Below are positions 18,181-26,920 of a stretch of 64,000 bases of DNA, in pieces (the stretch's first letter is position 1; the number at the start of each line of letters is the position of its first letter). Made by a program: the position numbers and the translations under genes. The notes below the pieces were generated by a model. It saw only the letters and a list, made by a program, of their open reading frames with translations. It was not told where the DNA came from and did not search any database. This stretch comes from an uncultured Shimia sp. Lineage in GTDB: Bacteria; Pseudomonadota; Alphaproteobacteria; Rhodobacterales; Rhodobacteraceae. The stretch covers positions 1 through 64,000 of the forward strand of contig NZ_CANMJE010000004.1 in NCBI RefSeq assembly GCF_947498095.1, read 5' to 3'.

Positions 18181-20208
18181 ATGCGCGATCCAAGGCACGA
18201 TATTCTGTTTGAGCCTCTGAAAATTGGGCCCGTCACAACAAAAAACCGATTCTATCAGGTGCCGCATTGCACAGGCATGGGATGGAGACGCCCTCAGACT
18301 CTGGCTGCCATGCGTGGGGTCAAGGCCGAAGGCGGCTGGGGCGTGGTCAACACCGAGTTCTGTTCGGTGCACCCCACTTCGGACAACGACGCCTTTCCTT
18401 ACGCAGCCCTGTGGGACGACGACGACATCCGCGCCAATGCGCTGATGACCGAGGCCGTGCATGAACATGGCGCCTTGGCAGGTGTCGAACTGTGGCTTGG
18501 TGGCGGTATGGTGGCCAATCTGGGCACCCGCATTCCGGCTTATGGGTTGCGGAACCGCCCCCAGACCGACAGTGGCGTGGTCAATCCCGGTCAGACCCGC
18601 AAGATGGACAAATCCGACATCCGCGAGGTGCGCCGTTGGCACCGTGATGCGGCCAAACGGGCTGTCGCAGCCGGGTTCGACATTGTCTATGTCTATGCGA
18701 CCCACGGCTATCTTTTGTCCGAGTTCATGGACCCGGCCGTGAACACCCGCAGCGATGAATACGGCGGCTCCTTGGAAAACCGTACCCGACTGGTACGTGA
18801 ATTGATCGAGGAAACCCGCGAAGCGGTGGGCGACAAGGTGGCGGTGGCCACGCGGTTCAGCGTCGATTTGAATGATACCGAGACCTATGACGCTTTTGCC
18901 TTGATGGCCGACATGCCGGACCTTTGGGACCTGACCGTGCCGGATTACGGCGTTGAGATGGGCGCCAGCCGCTTCGTGAAAGAGGCGTCGTTTGTCGACA
19001 GCATCTCTCACGCCAAATCACTGACCTCGAAACCCGTTGTGGCCGTGGGTCGGTTCACGTCACCGGACACGATGGCACAGGTGATCCGCGCCGGGCATCA
19101 GGACTTGATCGGCGCCGCCCGCCCTTCAATCGCGGACCCGTTTCTGCCGGTGAAGATTTCCGAAGGACGCTCTGAAGACATTCGCGAATGTATCGGCTGC
19201 AACATCTGTTACGCACATGACTCGATGGGCGTCCCGCTGCGCTGCACACAAAATGCAACGATGGGCGAAGAATGGCGTTTGGGCTGGCATCCAGAACGCA
19301 CAGGGCGCGCAGATGCGTCGGAAAAAGTGCTTGTGGTCGGGGCTGGTCCCGCCGGGCTTGAGGCGGCACGGGTGCTCGGGGAACGCGGGCATCAGGTGAT
19401 GCTGGCTGAAGCGGAACGCACCCTTGGGGGTCGCGTGACCCGCGAGGCAAAGCTCCCCGGGCTGATCGAATGGGGCCGCGTGCGCGATTGGCGCGTGGGA
19501 CAGATTGAAAAGCTCGACACCGTTGAGGTGTTCCCCGAAAGCCGCCTCACCGCCGAAGACATCCCGGATCTGGGCGTCGATCATGTGCTGATTGCAACGG
19601 GATCGAAATGGGCCGCTGACACGATTGGCCGGCATTCGGCCACTGGCCTGACCGAGGCCGCTCCGGGCATGATCGCAAGCGCCGAAGCCGTGCTGAACGG
19701 TGAGGATATCAACGCCGATCACGTGGTAATCTATGACGACGACCACTACTACCTCGGCTCGGTTATGGCCCTGCAATTGCGCAAGGCGGGCAAGCGCGTG
19801 ACATTGGTGACACCCGCCGGCAAGCCCTGCGAGTTTGGGGTGTTCACGACCGAGATCTACAGCTCAAACGCGGCACTGGTCGAGGCGGGTGTTGAGATTG
19901 TCACCAACCAGATGATCACCTCGGTTACAGCGGGATCGGCACAGATGGAATGCACCTTTGCCGGACGCCCGAGCGCCCTTGCTTGCGACCTGGTGATCCC
20001 GGTCTGTCGACGGCTGCCTGTTCTGGACCTGTTTGACGGGCTGCAAGCCGAGAATCCTTCTGGCCTCAAGTCCCTCGCCCGCATAGGCGATGCCGAGGCG
20101 CCGAACACGATTGCCGCAGCGGTCCATGCCGGGTACCGCGCTGGAATGGATTTGGGTCGCGAGGTCGATCTTGCCAAGGTCTATGGTCGCAGAGAACATA
20201 CGGTCTGA
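18181..20208 (+). CDS. iron-sulfur flavoprotein, trimethylamine dehydrogenase / DgcA-like demethylase
   Basis: A 675-residue old-yellow-enzyme fusion: FMN TIM barrel (1-330), a 4Fe-4S motif with C337, C340, C343 and C355, and an FAD/ADP-binding part from about 384 (VVGAGPAGLEAARVLGERG). The Y172-x-x-H175 pair (VYATHGY) matches the Tyr169/His172 pair of trimethylamine dehydrogenase. Family members oxidatively demethylate tri- or dimethylamine, dimethylglycine or N-methylproline, or reduce dienoyl-CoA. The catalytic pair and the setting favour N-demethylation. Monocistronic, ending before a bidirectional terminator. Confidence 0.88.
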   Translation: MRDPRHDILFEPLKIGPVTTKNRFYQVPHCTGMGWRRPQTLAAMRGVKAEGGWGVVNTEFCSVHPTSDNDAFPYAALWDDDDIRANALMTEAVHEHGALAGVELWLGGGMVANLGTRIPAYGLRNRPQTDSGVVNPGQTRKMDKSDIREVRRWHRDAAKRAVAAGFDIVYVYATHGYLLSEFMDPAVNTRSDEYGGSLENRTRLVRELIEETREAVGDKVAVATRFSVDLNDTETYDAFALMADMPDLWDLTVPDYGVEMGASRFVKEASFVDSISHAKSLTSKPVVAVGRFTSPDTMAQVIRAGHQDLIGAARPSIADPFLPVKISEGRSEDIRECIGCNICYAHDSMGVPLRCTQNATMGEEWRLGWHPERTGRADASEKVLVVGAGPAGLEAARVLGERGHQVMLAEAERTLGGRVTREAKLPGLIEWGRVRDWRVGQIEKLDTVEVFPESRLTAEDIPDLGVDHVLIATGSKWAADTIGRHSATGLTEAAPGMIASAEAVLNGEDINADHVVIYDDDHYYLGSVMALQLRKAGKRVTLVTPAGKPCEFGVFTTEIYSSNAALVEAGVEIVTNQMITSVTAGSAQMECTFAGRPSALACDLVIPVCRRLPVLDLFDGLQAENPSGLKSLARIGDAEAPNTIAAAVHAGYRAGMDLGREVDLAKVYGRREHTV

Positions 20209-20240
20209 GACGACCTAGGCAACATTAGGCCAAGCGCCAA

Positions 20241-20279
20241 GAAGAAAGCCCCCGACGCACCGCGCTGGGGGCTTTCTTC
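20241..20279. terminator. bidirectional terminator between convergent genes
   Basis: Inverted repeat GAAGAAAGCCCCC / GGGGGCTTTCTTC around a 13-base loop. The CTTTCTTCTTG after the stem serves the plus strand, and the mirrored run serves the aminotransferase on the minus strand, whose stop is 23 bases away. Confidence 0.85.
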
Positions 20280-20301
20280 TTGCTTTGTCGGGCATAATGC
20301 G

Positions 20302-21675
20302 TCAGCCGTTGACGTCTTTTTGAACCTCTGCCAGTGCGTCTTCGATAATGTCGAACATCTCGTCTATCTGCTCAAGCGTGATGATCAGAGGCGGTGAGAA
20401 CACCGCCATGTTGATCAGCGGTCGTACGATCAGGCCGCGCGCTTCGCACGCCTCATCAATCTTGGCGCCCAGTGTGCGCTCCGCCTCAAGGTCTTCGGCC
20501 TTGCCCTCGATGCAGCCCAAAAGCCCCATACCACGTGCATCGCCAACAATATCGAATTTTTCCAACGCCTTAAGGCGTTTTTGAAAATGCGGACTGACCT
20601 CGCGCACATGTTCCAGAATGCCTTCGCTTTCAAAGATTTCGATGTTCTTCAAAGCTGCAACGCAACACACGGGATGACCTGAATAAGTGTAACCGTTGGT
20701 GTAGCTTGACGGCTCTCCAAGGTTGCTGATTGCCTCCAGCACGTGATCGGCAATGATGCAGGCCCCTAGCGGCAGATAACCAGAGGTCAGGCCCTTGGCG
20801 CAGGTGATCATGTCGGGCACGATGTCGAACAGGTCTTCGGAAGCGAACCAATGGCCAAGGCGGCCAAAGCCCGTCACAACCTCATCTGAAATATACAGTA
20901 TATCGTTGGCCTTGCAGACTTCCCACGTGCGCTTGTGATAGCCAGGCGCAGGCACGATCACACCACCGGAGGACAAGACCGGTTCGGCGATAAAAGCCCC
21001 GATCTTATCGGCGCCAATCGTGGCAATGGCATTCTCAAGGTCAGCGACTTTCTCGTCACAAAACGCTTCGACGCTCTGTCCTTCGGCACGGCGATAGGGG
21101 TTCACGTCGGGCAGGAAATGCACCATGTGCGAGGCGTGGTCAAAGTGGGATTTATCCCGCTCCTTACCGGTGACCGAATGCGCCAGATAGGTCGATCCGT
21201 GATAGCCCTTTTCGCGGGCAAGGATCATCTTTTTCTCAGGCATGCCGCGACGATTGAAGTAGTACATCATCGTGCGCAATGCGGTATCCACAGCCGTGGA
21301 GCCTCCGGTGGTAAAGAACACGTTGTTCAAATCACCGGGCGCCATGTCGGCGATCTTTTTGGCAAGCACTGCGGAGGGTTCGGTCGCATTGCTGAAGGGT
21401 GAGGTGTAGGGCAGTTTCATCACCTGCGCGGCGATGGCATCTGCCATGTCCTTGCGGCCATAACCGATCTGGGTGCACCACATCCCTGCCGGGCCATCAA
21501 TGAACTTCTTGCCCGAGGCATCCCACATGTAAATGCCCTCGGCGGTGTCGACCATCATGTTGTCATAGCCGCGCCAGTCGTCCATCGCCGCCCAGGGGTG
21601 GAGCTGATGCACCCGGTCCCACTCGTGAAGCGTTTCGAGGCTGGGTTCATTCGATAGGTTTGTCATCTCAGTCAT
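20302..21675 (-). CDS. class III aminotransferase (omega-amino acid type)
   Basis: PLP-dependent transaminase of 457 residues. The PLP lysine is about K294 in TCAKGLTSGYLPLGA, the acidic partner is in YISDEVVTGFGRLG, and the N-terminal W of GMWCTQIGYG is typical of omega-amino acid:pyruvate enzymes. The ATG at 21675 has AAGGA upstream; a second ATG three codons later is possible. Last gene of a minus-strand operon starting at the second FAD oxidoreductase. It would transfer the amino group of a demethylated amine or beta/gamma-amino acid; substrate not known. Confidence 0.9.
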   Translation of the reverse strand: MTEMTNLSNEPSLETLHEWDRVHQLHPWAAMDDWRGYDNMMVDTAEGIYMWDASGKKFIDGPAGMWCTQIGYGRKDMADAIAAQVMKLPYTSPFSNATEPSAVLAKKIADMAPGDLNNVFFTTGGSTAVDTALRTMMYYFNRRGMPEKKMILAREKGYHGSTYLAHSVTGKERDKSHFDHASHMVHFLPDVNPYRRAEGQSVEAFCDEKVADLENAIATIGADKIGAFIAEPVLSSGGVIVPAPGYHKRTWEVCKANDILYISDEVVTGFGRLGHWFASEDLFDIVPDMITCAKGLTSGYLPLGACIIADHVLEAISNLGEPSSYTNGYTYSGHPVCCVAALKNIEIFESEGILEHVREVSPHFQKRLKALEKFDIVGDARGMGLLGCIEGKAEDLEAERTLGAKIDEACEARGLIVRPLINMAVFSPPLIITLEQIDEMFDIIEDALAEVQKDVNG

Positions 21676-21695
21676 GTCGCATTTCCTTAGTTGGA

Positions 21696-22883
21696 TCAGA
21701 ACGACTTGGGCGGCGTGGCCCGCGATCTGGCGTTTTGGAAAAATGGTTTGTCGACCACGGTCAGCGGCACGATGCGCTTGTCCCATTGGCCTTCTTCGTT
21801 GACGTAAATCTCGACCCACAGGTCGTCCTGAATGGCCTTGCCATAGGGTGCCTTAAACTCGGCCAGCGCGATGTTCTGCTTCATCGTCGGCGACCAGACC
21901 CCCGAAGTGACATGGCCAACCTCTTTCTTTTTGCGGTGATAGATCAGCGAGCCATCAGCTGGTTTGAACCCGCCAATGTCGATCTTGACGAGGTGGTGCT
22001 TCATCCCATCTTCACGCTGCTGCAACAGCGCGCGCCGGCCGTTGAAATGGCCCTTTTCAAAATGCACGAGCTTTTCAAAGCCTAATTCCAGCGGGCTGCG
22101 GCCACGATGCAAGCGCATCGCTGTGTGCACTGGCTGGAAATCTACACCGGCGGCGATAAATCCCGCCTCGATCCGCACCATGTTCAGCGCCTCGGCACCG
22201 ATGGCGCGCAAGCCCCAGTTGCCGCCCGCCGCCCAAAGACGATCCCAAAGCGCGGCGATGTCATCCCATGCGGTCCAAAGCTCATAGCCCAGATCGCCGG
22301 TAAAGCCAGTGCGAGACACCCAAAGACCGGGTTCAACCTCACGCAGGTCAAAAGGTTTCATGTCTTCGACCGCACCAAGGCCCGCCTCTTTCAGGAGCGA
22401 GAAGGTGGTAGGCCCCTGCAAGGAAACCCCTGCAATCGTGTGACTTTCATCAATGATGTCAGCCTCAAAGCCCCAGGCCGAGTCCAAAAGCCAGCTGTAC
22501 ATCGTCTCCTGACAGCACAGCAGAAAGTCAGTCTCGGTGTATCGGAAAATAGTGCCGTCATCGATCACCATGCCCTCTTCATCACACCAGAGCGCATAGC
22601 CCACACGACCATCGCGCAGTTTGGCCACGTCGCGGGTCACAAGACGGTTCAACACCTTCAGCGCATCAGGTCCGGAGATGCGGTATTTGTGCATGGGCGA
22701 GATATCGAACAGCGTCGATTGGTTGCGGATCGCAAAGTATTCAAACTCGACCGTGTCCAGCACCAGAGGCGAGATGTAACCGGCCCAGTTGGCCCAGCTT
22801 TTGGTGGTGCTGATGGCCTCCATACGCTCATAAAGCGGTGTTGGAATGGCCCCGACCGGAACAGCGGTTGGCGTCTTGCTCAT
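21696..22883 (-). CDS. GcvT-like aminomethyltransferase
   Basis: A 395-residue folate-binding protein of the GcvT/DmdA/sarcosine-oxidase-tail family. Typical signs are ISPMHKYRISGPDALKVLNR (about 61-80), GVSLQGPTTFSLL, SRTGFTGDLGYELW, ALNMVRIEAGFI, and HVTSGVWSPTMKQNIALA at the C-terminus. Such proteins move a methyl or methylene group from an amine to tetrahydrofolate. In this setting it could receive methyl groups released by the oxidoreductases or MttB proteins. It overlaps the gene upstream by four bases. True GcvT is normally beside gcvH/gcvP, which are absent, so this is a catabolic paralogue. Confidence 0.85.
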   Translation of the reverse strand: MSKTPTAVPVGAIPTPLYERMEAISTTKSWANWAGYISPLVLDTVEFEYFAIRNQSTLFDISPMHKYRISGPDALKVLNRLVTRDVAKLRDGRVGYALWCDEEGMVIDDGTIFRYTETDFLLCCQETMYSWLLDSAWGFEADIIDESHTIAGVSLQGPTTFSLLKEAGLGAVEDMKPFDLREVEPGLWVSRTGFTGDLGYELWTAWDDIAALWDRLWAAGGNWGLRAIGAEALNMVRIEAGFIAAGVDFQPVHTAMRLHRGRSPLELGFEKLVHFEKGHFNGRRALLQQREDGMKHHLVKIDIGGFKPADGSLIYHRKKKEVGHVTSGVWSPTMKQNIALAEFKAPYGKAIQDDLWVEIYVNEEGQWDKRIVPLTVVDKPFFQNARSRATPPKSF

Positions 22884-24415
22884 GACAACACCCCGTCTTT
22901 CAGAAGTTGCAGGGCGCTGTTGCGTCCCGGAAGGCCGGTCACGTCACCGCCCGGATGGGCCGCCGCGCCACAGAGGTAAAGTCCGCCAATGGCAAAGCGG
23001 TAATGCGCCATCCCGTTGACCGGACGCACGGTGAGGATCTGATCGACCCCCATTTCCGCGTGGTGCCAATGGCCGCCCGGCGCACCAGTTCGCGCCTCGA
23101 TATCCGCAGGCGTTAGCAAATCGGGGCTTTCGACCAAGGCCGCAAGCCCCGGCATATGTGTCTCAAGCTGGGCTACGACAGTGTTGATCACGTGCCGGCG
23201 CTTTGCATCATCCCAGCCGCCTTCAGGTGTGTGAGGGACGTGCTGGATGTTGGCCGACAAGATGTGACGCCCATCCGAAGCCACCTCTACGTCCGACAGC
23301 GTCGGGATCACGGCTTCGATAACCGGCGCCGTGGGCAGCTCATTATATTTCACCGGGTTGAACGAGCGTTCGACCGCCGCCGCCGAAGGTGCAATCAGAA
23401 AGCGGGATTTCATTTGATCCCAGCTGAGGCCTTTGATCGAAGGCGCATCCTTCAACGTCAACGTCAGCTTGGCCACTGACCCCTTGCACCGCATATGGCG
23501 CATGCGCCGCGCGGCTTCGACGTCAAAATGTTCAATTCCGGCCATCTCCATCGTGGCCTTGGGAGCCGCTGACGATAAAACGGCGCGGGTGTTGATGACT
23601 GTCCCGTCTTCAAGTTCGACCCCGTTGACGGTATCGTTCTCTATCAAAACCCGGGTCACACCCTGCCCAGCGCGCAGATCGACGCCTGCCTTACGTGCTG
23701 CGTCCTCAAACGCGCGGGCGACGGCAATCATGCCACCTTTGGGCAGGCGTACGTCACCGCCCTGCCCCAGCCGGTACATCAGGTTGAACACCGTGCCGGG
23801 CGAGCGCGGGCCAACGAAATTGCCACGCACGGCATCGGCACAAAGTGCGCCAGCCAATGGACCATCGGGCATTTCGTCCAGCACAAGATCATAGGCGTTG
23901 GTCAGGATGACGCGCAGAAACTCGTTCATGTCCTTTTTGCCAAGGCGTTTGAGATCGAGGCCCATTTTCGCCAGACCTGCCAATTCGCCCAGTGTGGCAA
24001 GGCTGGTCAGCCCTCCGTCCAACTTGGGAGGGGTCTTGGTCGACAACTGCCCCAGAACGCCCGCGAACTTTTTCAAACGCCGGATCATCTCGGCATAAGC
24101 GGCGGCGTCAGGATGGGCCGCGCCATCGGCAAATCGCACAGTGTCGCCGCTGATCTCAACATGATTGCCATCTTCGGCCAGCGAAATGGTCGAGAGCGGT
24201 TTGCCCTCGTTCAACGCGCCAAGGCCAAGCTCGCGCGCGACCTTGGGGTGCAGATTGTACAAAAGATGCGCGACCTCACGTGCCATCCCACCAAAGGCCT
24301 CCGCCTTTTCGATCACGCAGACGGATTTGCCTTTTTTGGCAAGCGTTGCGGCGGCGGTCAGGCCGTTGTGCCCTCCGCCGATCACCACGACGTCATAGGT
24401 TGCTGAAACGCTCAT
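22880..24415 (-). CDS. FAD-dependent oxidoreductase, phytoene desaturase-like (first)
   Basis: A 511-residue protein with N-terminal FAD motif VVVIGGGHNGLTAAATLAKK (about 9-28) and C-terminal LYLCGAAAHPGGDVTGLPG. This GHNG-type, non-carotenoid group includes amine oxidases and retinol-like saturases; no carotenoid genes are near. It overlaps gcvT-like by ATGA and follows a sister gene by ten bases, so the two oxidoreductases are co-expressed, possibly as a heterodimer. Substrate unknown. Confidence 0.82.
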   Translation of the reverse strand: MSVSATYDVVVIGGGHNGLTAAATLAKKGKSVCVIEKAEAFGGMAREVAHLLYNLHPKVARELGLGALNEGKPLSTISLAEDGNHVEISGDTVRFADGAAHPDAAAYAEMIRRLKKFAGVLGQLSTKTPPKLDGGLTSLATLGELAGLAKMGLDLKRLGKKDMNEFLRVILTNAYDLVLDEMPDGPLAGALCADAVRGNFVGPRSPGTVFNLMYRLGQGGDVRLPKGGMIAVARAFEDAARKAGVDLRAGQGVTRVLIENDTVNGVELEDGTVINTRAVLSSAAPKATMEMAGIEHFDVEAARRMRHMRCKGSVAKLTLTLKDAPSIKGLSWDQMKSRFLIAPSAAAVERSFNPVKYNELPTAPVIEAVIPTLSDVEVASDGRHILSANIQHVPHTPEGGWDDAKRRHVINTVVAQLETHMPGLAALVESPDLLTPADIEARTGAPGGHWHHAEMGVDQILTVRPVNGMAHYRFAIGGLYLCGAAAHPGGDVTGLPGRNSALQLLKDGVLS

Positions 24416-24425
24416 GATAGCCCCC

Positions 24426-26063
24426 TTACGCCGCGTGCTTGGGCATCAAGTCGCCCTTGCCGATATTGCGCAGAATTTCCCGCGCCGCGTTGGCACCTGG
24501 GGCGGCCATCACACCGCCACCGGGATGGGCCGATGAGCCGACCAGATACATGCCATCAATAGGCGTGCGATACTGGGCATAGCCCGGCACCGGACGGTTA
24601 AACAGCAGCTGATCAAAGGTCAGTTCACCTTGGAAGATGTTGCCCTCGGTCAGGCCCACTTCCTTCTCGATATCCCAAGGCGTGCGAATTTCGGCATGCA
24701 ACACGTGTTTGCGAATGTCCGGCATCGCAACCTCGATCTTGTCAAAGACACAATCGGCAAAGGCTTTGCGGGTCTCATCGTTCCAGTTCTCGCCAGAGCG
24801 CACGCCGTTCACCTCAAGATCATAAGGCGCGTATTGCACAAAGACGGTCATCATGTGTTTGCCCGGAGGCGCCAGAGTCGGATCGATCTGACTGGGGATC
24901 AGCATGTCAAAATAGGGATCCTTGGACCAGTGGCCCTCTTTCCAGTCGTCATAGGCGCGCTCAAGCTCATTCAGCGATTGCGAACAGTGCATGTCGCCGC
25001 GCAAGAAAGGCGACCCCTTTGGCGCAGCCGGGAATTCCGGCAATGAATCCAATGCGATATTCAGCTTACCCGACGAGCCACGGATCTTGAAGCGTTTCAC
25101 CGCGCGGGTGAAATCTTCGGGCAGATGCTTGGTCTCGGTATGATTGAGGAAGGTGCGTTTGACATCCATGTTCGAGGCAACGATAGGCGCCTGATAGGTG
25201 TCGCCATTCTCCAAAGCCACGCCAACCGTCTTGCCGTCTTTTACGAGAAACTGATCGACGCCAGAGCCCGTGACAATGGTGCCGCCTGCCTCTTCAAAAC
25301 AAGCGCCCAGCGCGTTGGCAATCGCGCCCATCCCGCCACGCGCAAAACCCCAGGCCCCAATCGCGCCATCCACGTCACCCATATAGTGGTGCAACAGGAC
25401 ATAAGCCGTGCCGGGCGAATACACTCCAAGCCCTGTCCCGATGATCCCGGCGCCGGCGATGTGCGCCTTGATCAGGTCGTTCTCAAAATGCTCATCCAAA
25501 AAGTCGCCGATGGACATGGTCCAGAAACGCAGGGTTTCCCCCAGTTCCTTGGCACCCAACCCGTGGGCTTTTTTCAGAAGGAACAGCAATTCGTTCAGGT
25601 CTCGTGGGCGCAATGACGACGGATCCGGCGCGTTGCGCAACAGGAAAGGACGGATGAAACGACACTGACGGATCACCGTCTGGCTGAACCGCTCATAAGC
25701 ATCCACATCGGCCGGGCTGTGGCGGAACATCTCGCGGCGCAGGGCGTCATGGTCCGAGTAATAGGCAAAATAGTCGCCATCCGGGGTAAAGCTGGCGCCG
25801 CCCTCATAGGGGATCACTTGCAGGCCAAAGCGCGGCAACTCCAGATCACGCACGATTTCACGGCGCAAAAGCGAGCAGACATAAGAGCAATTTGAGTAGG
25901 TCCAGCCATCATGAAGCGAACGGCTGACCGACGCCCCTCCAATCCAATCGTTCTTTTCAACAATCAGGACTTTCAGGCCTGCTTTGGCGAGGTAGCAGGC
26001 CGTCGTCAGACCGTTATGCCCTGCCCCGGCAATGATCGCATCATATGTGTCGTGTTGGCCCAT
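24426..26063 (-). CDS. FAD-dependent oxidoreductase, phytoene desaturase-like (second)
   Basis: A 545-residue paralogue of the downstream gene: FAD motif AIIAGAGHNGLTTACYLAKA (about 9-28) and C-terminal MYLVGSSAHPGGGVMAAPG. First gene of the operon 26063 to 20302, whose promoter lies in the gap to the second BetI-like regulator and holds a TTGAGCGCTTAA palindrome. Two such genes in tandem, with aminotransferase and GcvT-like partners, suggest a multi-step oxidation of an N-methylated compound. The exact reaction is not recognisable. Confidence 0.82.
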   Translation of the reverse strand: MGQHDTYDAIIAGAGHNGLTTACYLAKAGLKVLIVEKNDWIGGASVSRSLHDGWTYSNCSYVCSLLRREIVRDLELPRFGLQVIPYEGGASFTPDGDYFAYYSDHDALRREMFRHSPADVDAYERFSQTVIRQCRFIRPFLLRNAPDPSSLRPRDLNELLFLLKKAHGLGAKELGETLRFWTMSIGDFLDEHFENDLIKAHIAGAGIIGTGLGVYSPGTAYVLLHHYMGDVDGAIGAWGFARGGMGAIANALGACFEEAGGTIVTGSGVDQFLVKDGKTVGVALENGDTYQAPIVASNMDVKRTFLNHTETKHLPEDFTRAVKRFKIRGSSGKLNIALDSLPEFPAAPKGSPFLRGDMHCSQSLNELERAYDDWKEGHWSKDPYFDMLIPSQIDPTLAPPGKHMMTVFVQYAPYDLEVNGVRSGENWNDETRKAFADCVFDKIEVAMPDIRKHVLHAEIRTPWDIEKEVGLTEGNIFQGELTFDQLLFNRPVPGYAQYRTPIDGMYLVGSSAHPGGGVMAAPGANAAREILRNIGKGDLMPKHAA

Positions 26064-26122
26064 GAGACTCCCCTTGTGTCACCTGACTGTAGAGGAGTGC
26101 GTAAATCGGGTCCATAATTTTT

Positions 26123-26134
26123 TTGAGCGCTTAA
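26123..26134. promoter_or_regulatory. candidate operator TTGAGCGCTTAA (oxidoreductase operon/tetR2 promoter)
   Basis: One base different from the perfect palindrome at 12544 and 18132, with the same flanks (TTTTT before, ACAAATTTTT after). Lies 60 bases upstream of the oxidoreductase start and 75 bases upstream of the TetR start. Confidence 0.68.
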
Positions 26135-26208
26135 ACAAATTTTTCAAAGGGGCTGACAGACACCCGAATTTGTGAAAGAACACCTTTGAATAGTAAGAGA
26201 GAATTTGG

Positions 26209-26841
26209 ATGACCGCCACGGACCGTCCGGCCAAAAAGCCCCGCAAGGAACGCAAGGAAAACGCCGATAAACGCCGCAAGCAGCTGCTTGAGGCCGCGCT
26301 GGCGTCGATTGAGCACAACGGATTGGCCAAAACAACACTGGCAACCGTCGCGAACGAGGCGGGTCTGTCTCAGGGTGTGGCCGTCTTCTATTACAAGTCA
26401 AAGAACGGTCTTTTGACGGCAGCACTTGAGCACCTCTATCAGCATTACGAAGATCATTGGCAGGCCGCGCTGGCCGGCGCCGCGCCTGATCCAAAATCGC
26501 GCCTGTTGGCTTTGGTTGAGGCGGATTTTGCCGAAGAGGTCTGCAACCGTGCCATCTTGTCAGTTTGGTTTTCGTTCTGGGGCGAGCAAAACTTCACGCC
26601 GCAATATGCCAGCCTGACCCAACACTTCGACAACAACCGCGTCGAAGCAATTGAACGGATTTGCCAAGAGTTTTTCCCGGAGAATGGTGACTTGAAAGCC
26701 CGCGAACTGTCCGAGTGGATAGACACGCTGACCGATGGCTACTGGCAGAGGATGTACCTTTTCCCCGAGAGTTGCTCTCGCCAAACCGCGATCGATGGGA
26801 CGCGAGCCTTCCTGTCACGCATGCTGCCAGATCACTTCTGA
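26209..26841 (+). CDS. TetR-family regulator, BetI-like (second copy)
   Basis: A 210-residue regulator. The first 25 residues are very basic (KKPRKERKENADKRRK), then the TetR helix-turn-helix (about 24-70: LLEAALASIEHNGLAKTTLA, GLSQGVAVFYYKSKNGLL) and a ligand domain with AILSVWFSFWGEQNF and DTLTDGYWQRMYL. The pattern resembles BetI. It is divergent from the oxidoreductase operon with a shared palindrome between, and may be the master repressor of the region. Confidence 0.88.
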   Translation: MTATDRPAKKPRKERKENADKRRKQLLEAALASIEHNGLAKTTLATVANEAGLSQGVAVFYYKSKNGLLTAALEHLYQHYEDHWQAALAGAAPDPKSRLLALVEADFAEEVCNRAILSVWFSFWGEQNFTPQYASLTQHFDNNRVEAIERICQEFFPENGDLKARELSEWIDTLTDGYWQRMYLFPESCSRQTAIDGTRAFLSRMLPDHF

Positions 26842-26850
26842 TCCCCTGCC

Positions 26851-26888
26851 CCGAAAAAGAAACAGGCGACCGGAGAACCGGACGCCTG
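26851..26888 (-). terminator. intrinsic terminator of gabTD
   Basis: Hairpin 26863-26888: CAGGCG-A-CCGG, AGAA loop, CCGG-A-CGCCTG, with one A-A mismatch. On the minus strand it is followed by TTTCTTTTTC. It lies 33 bases after the gabD stop. Confidence 0.78.
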
Positions 26889-26920
26889 CTGATCGGCAGT
26901 ATTGGGGAGTGAAATTGAGG

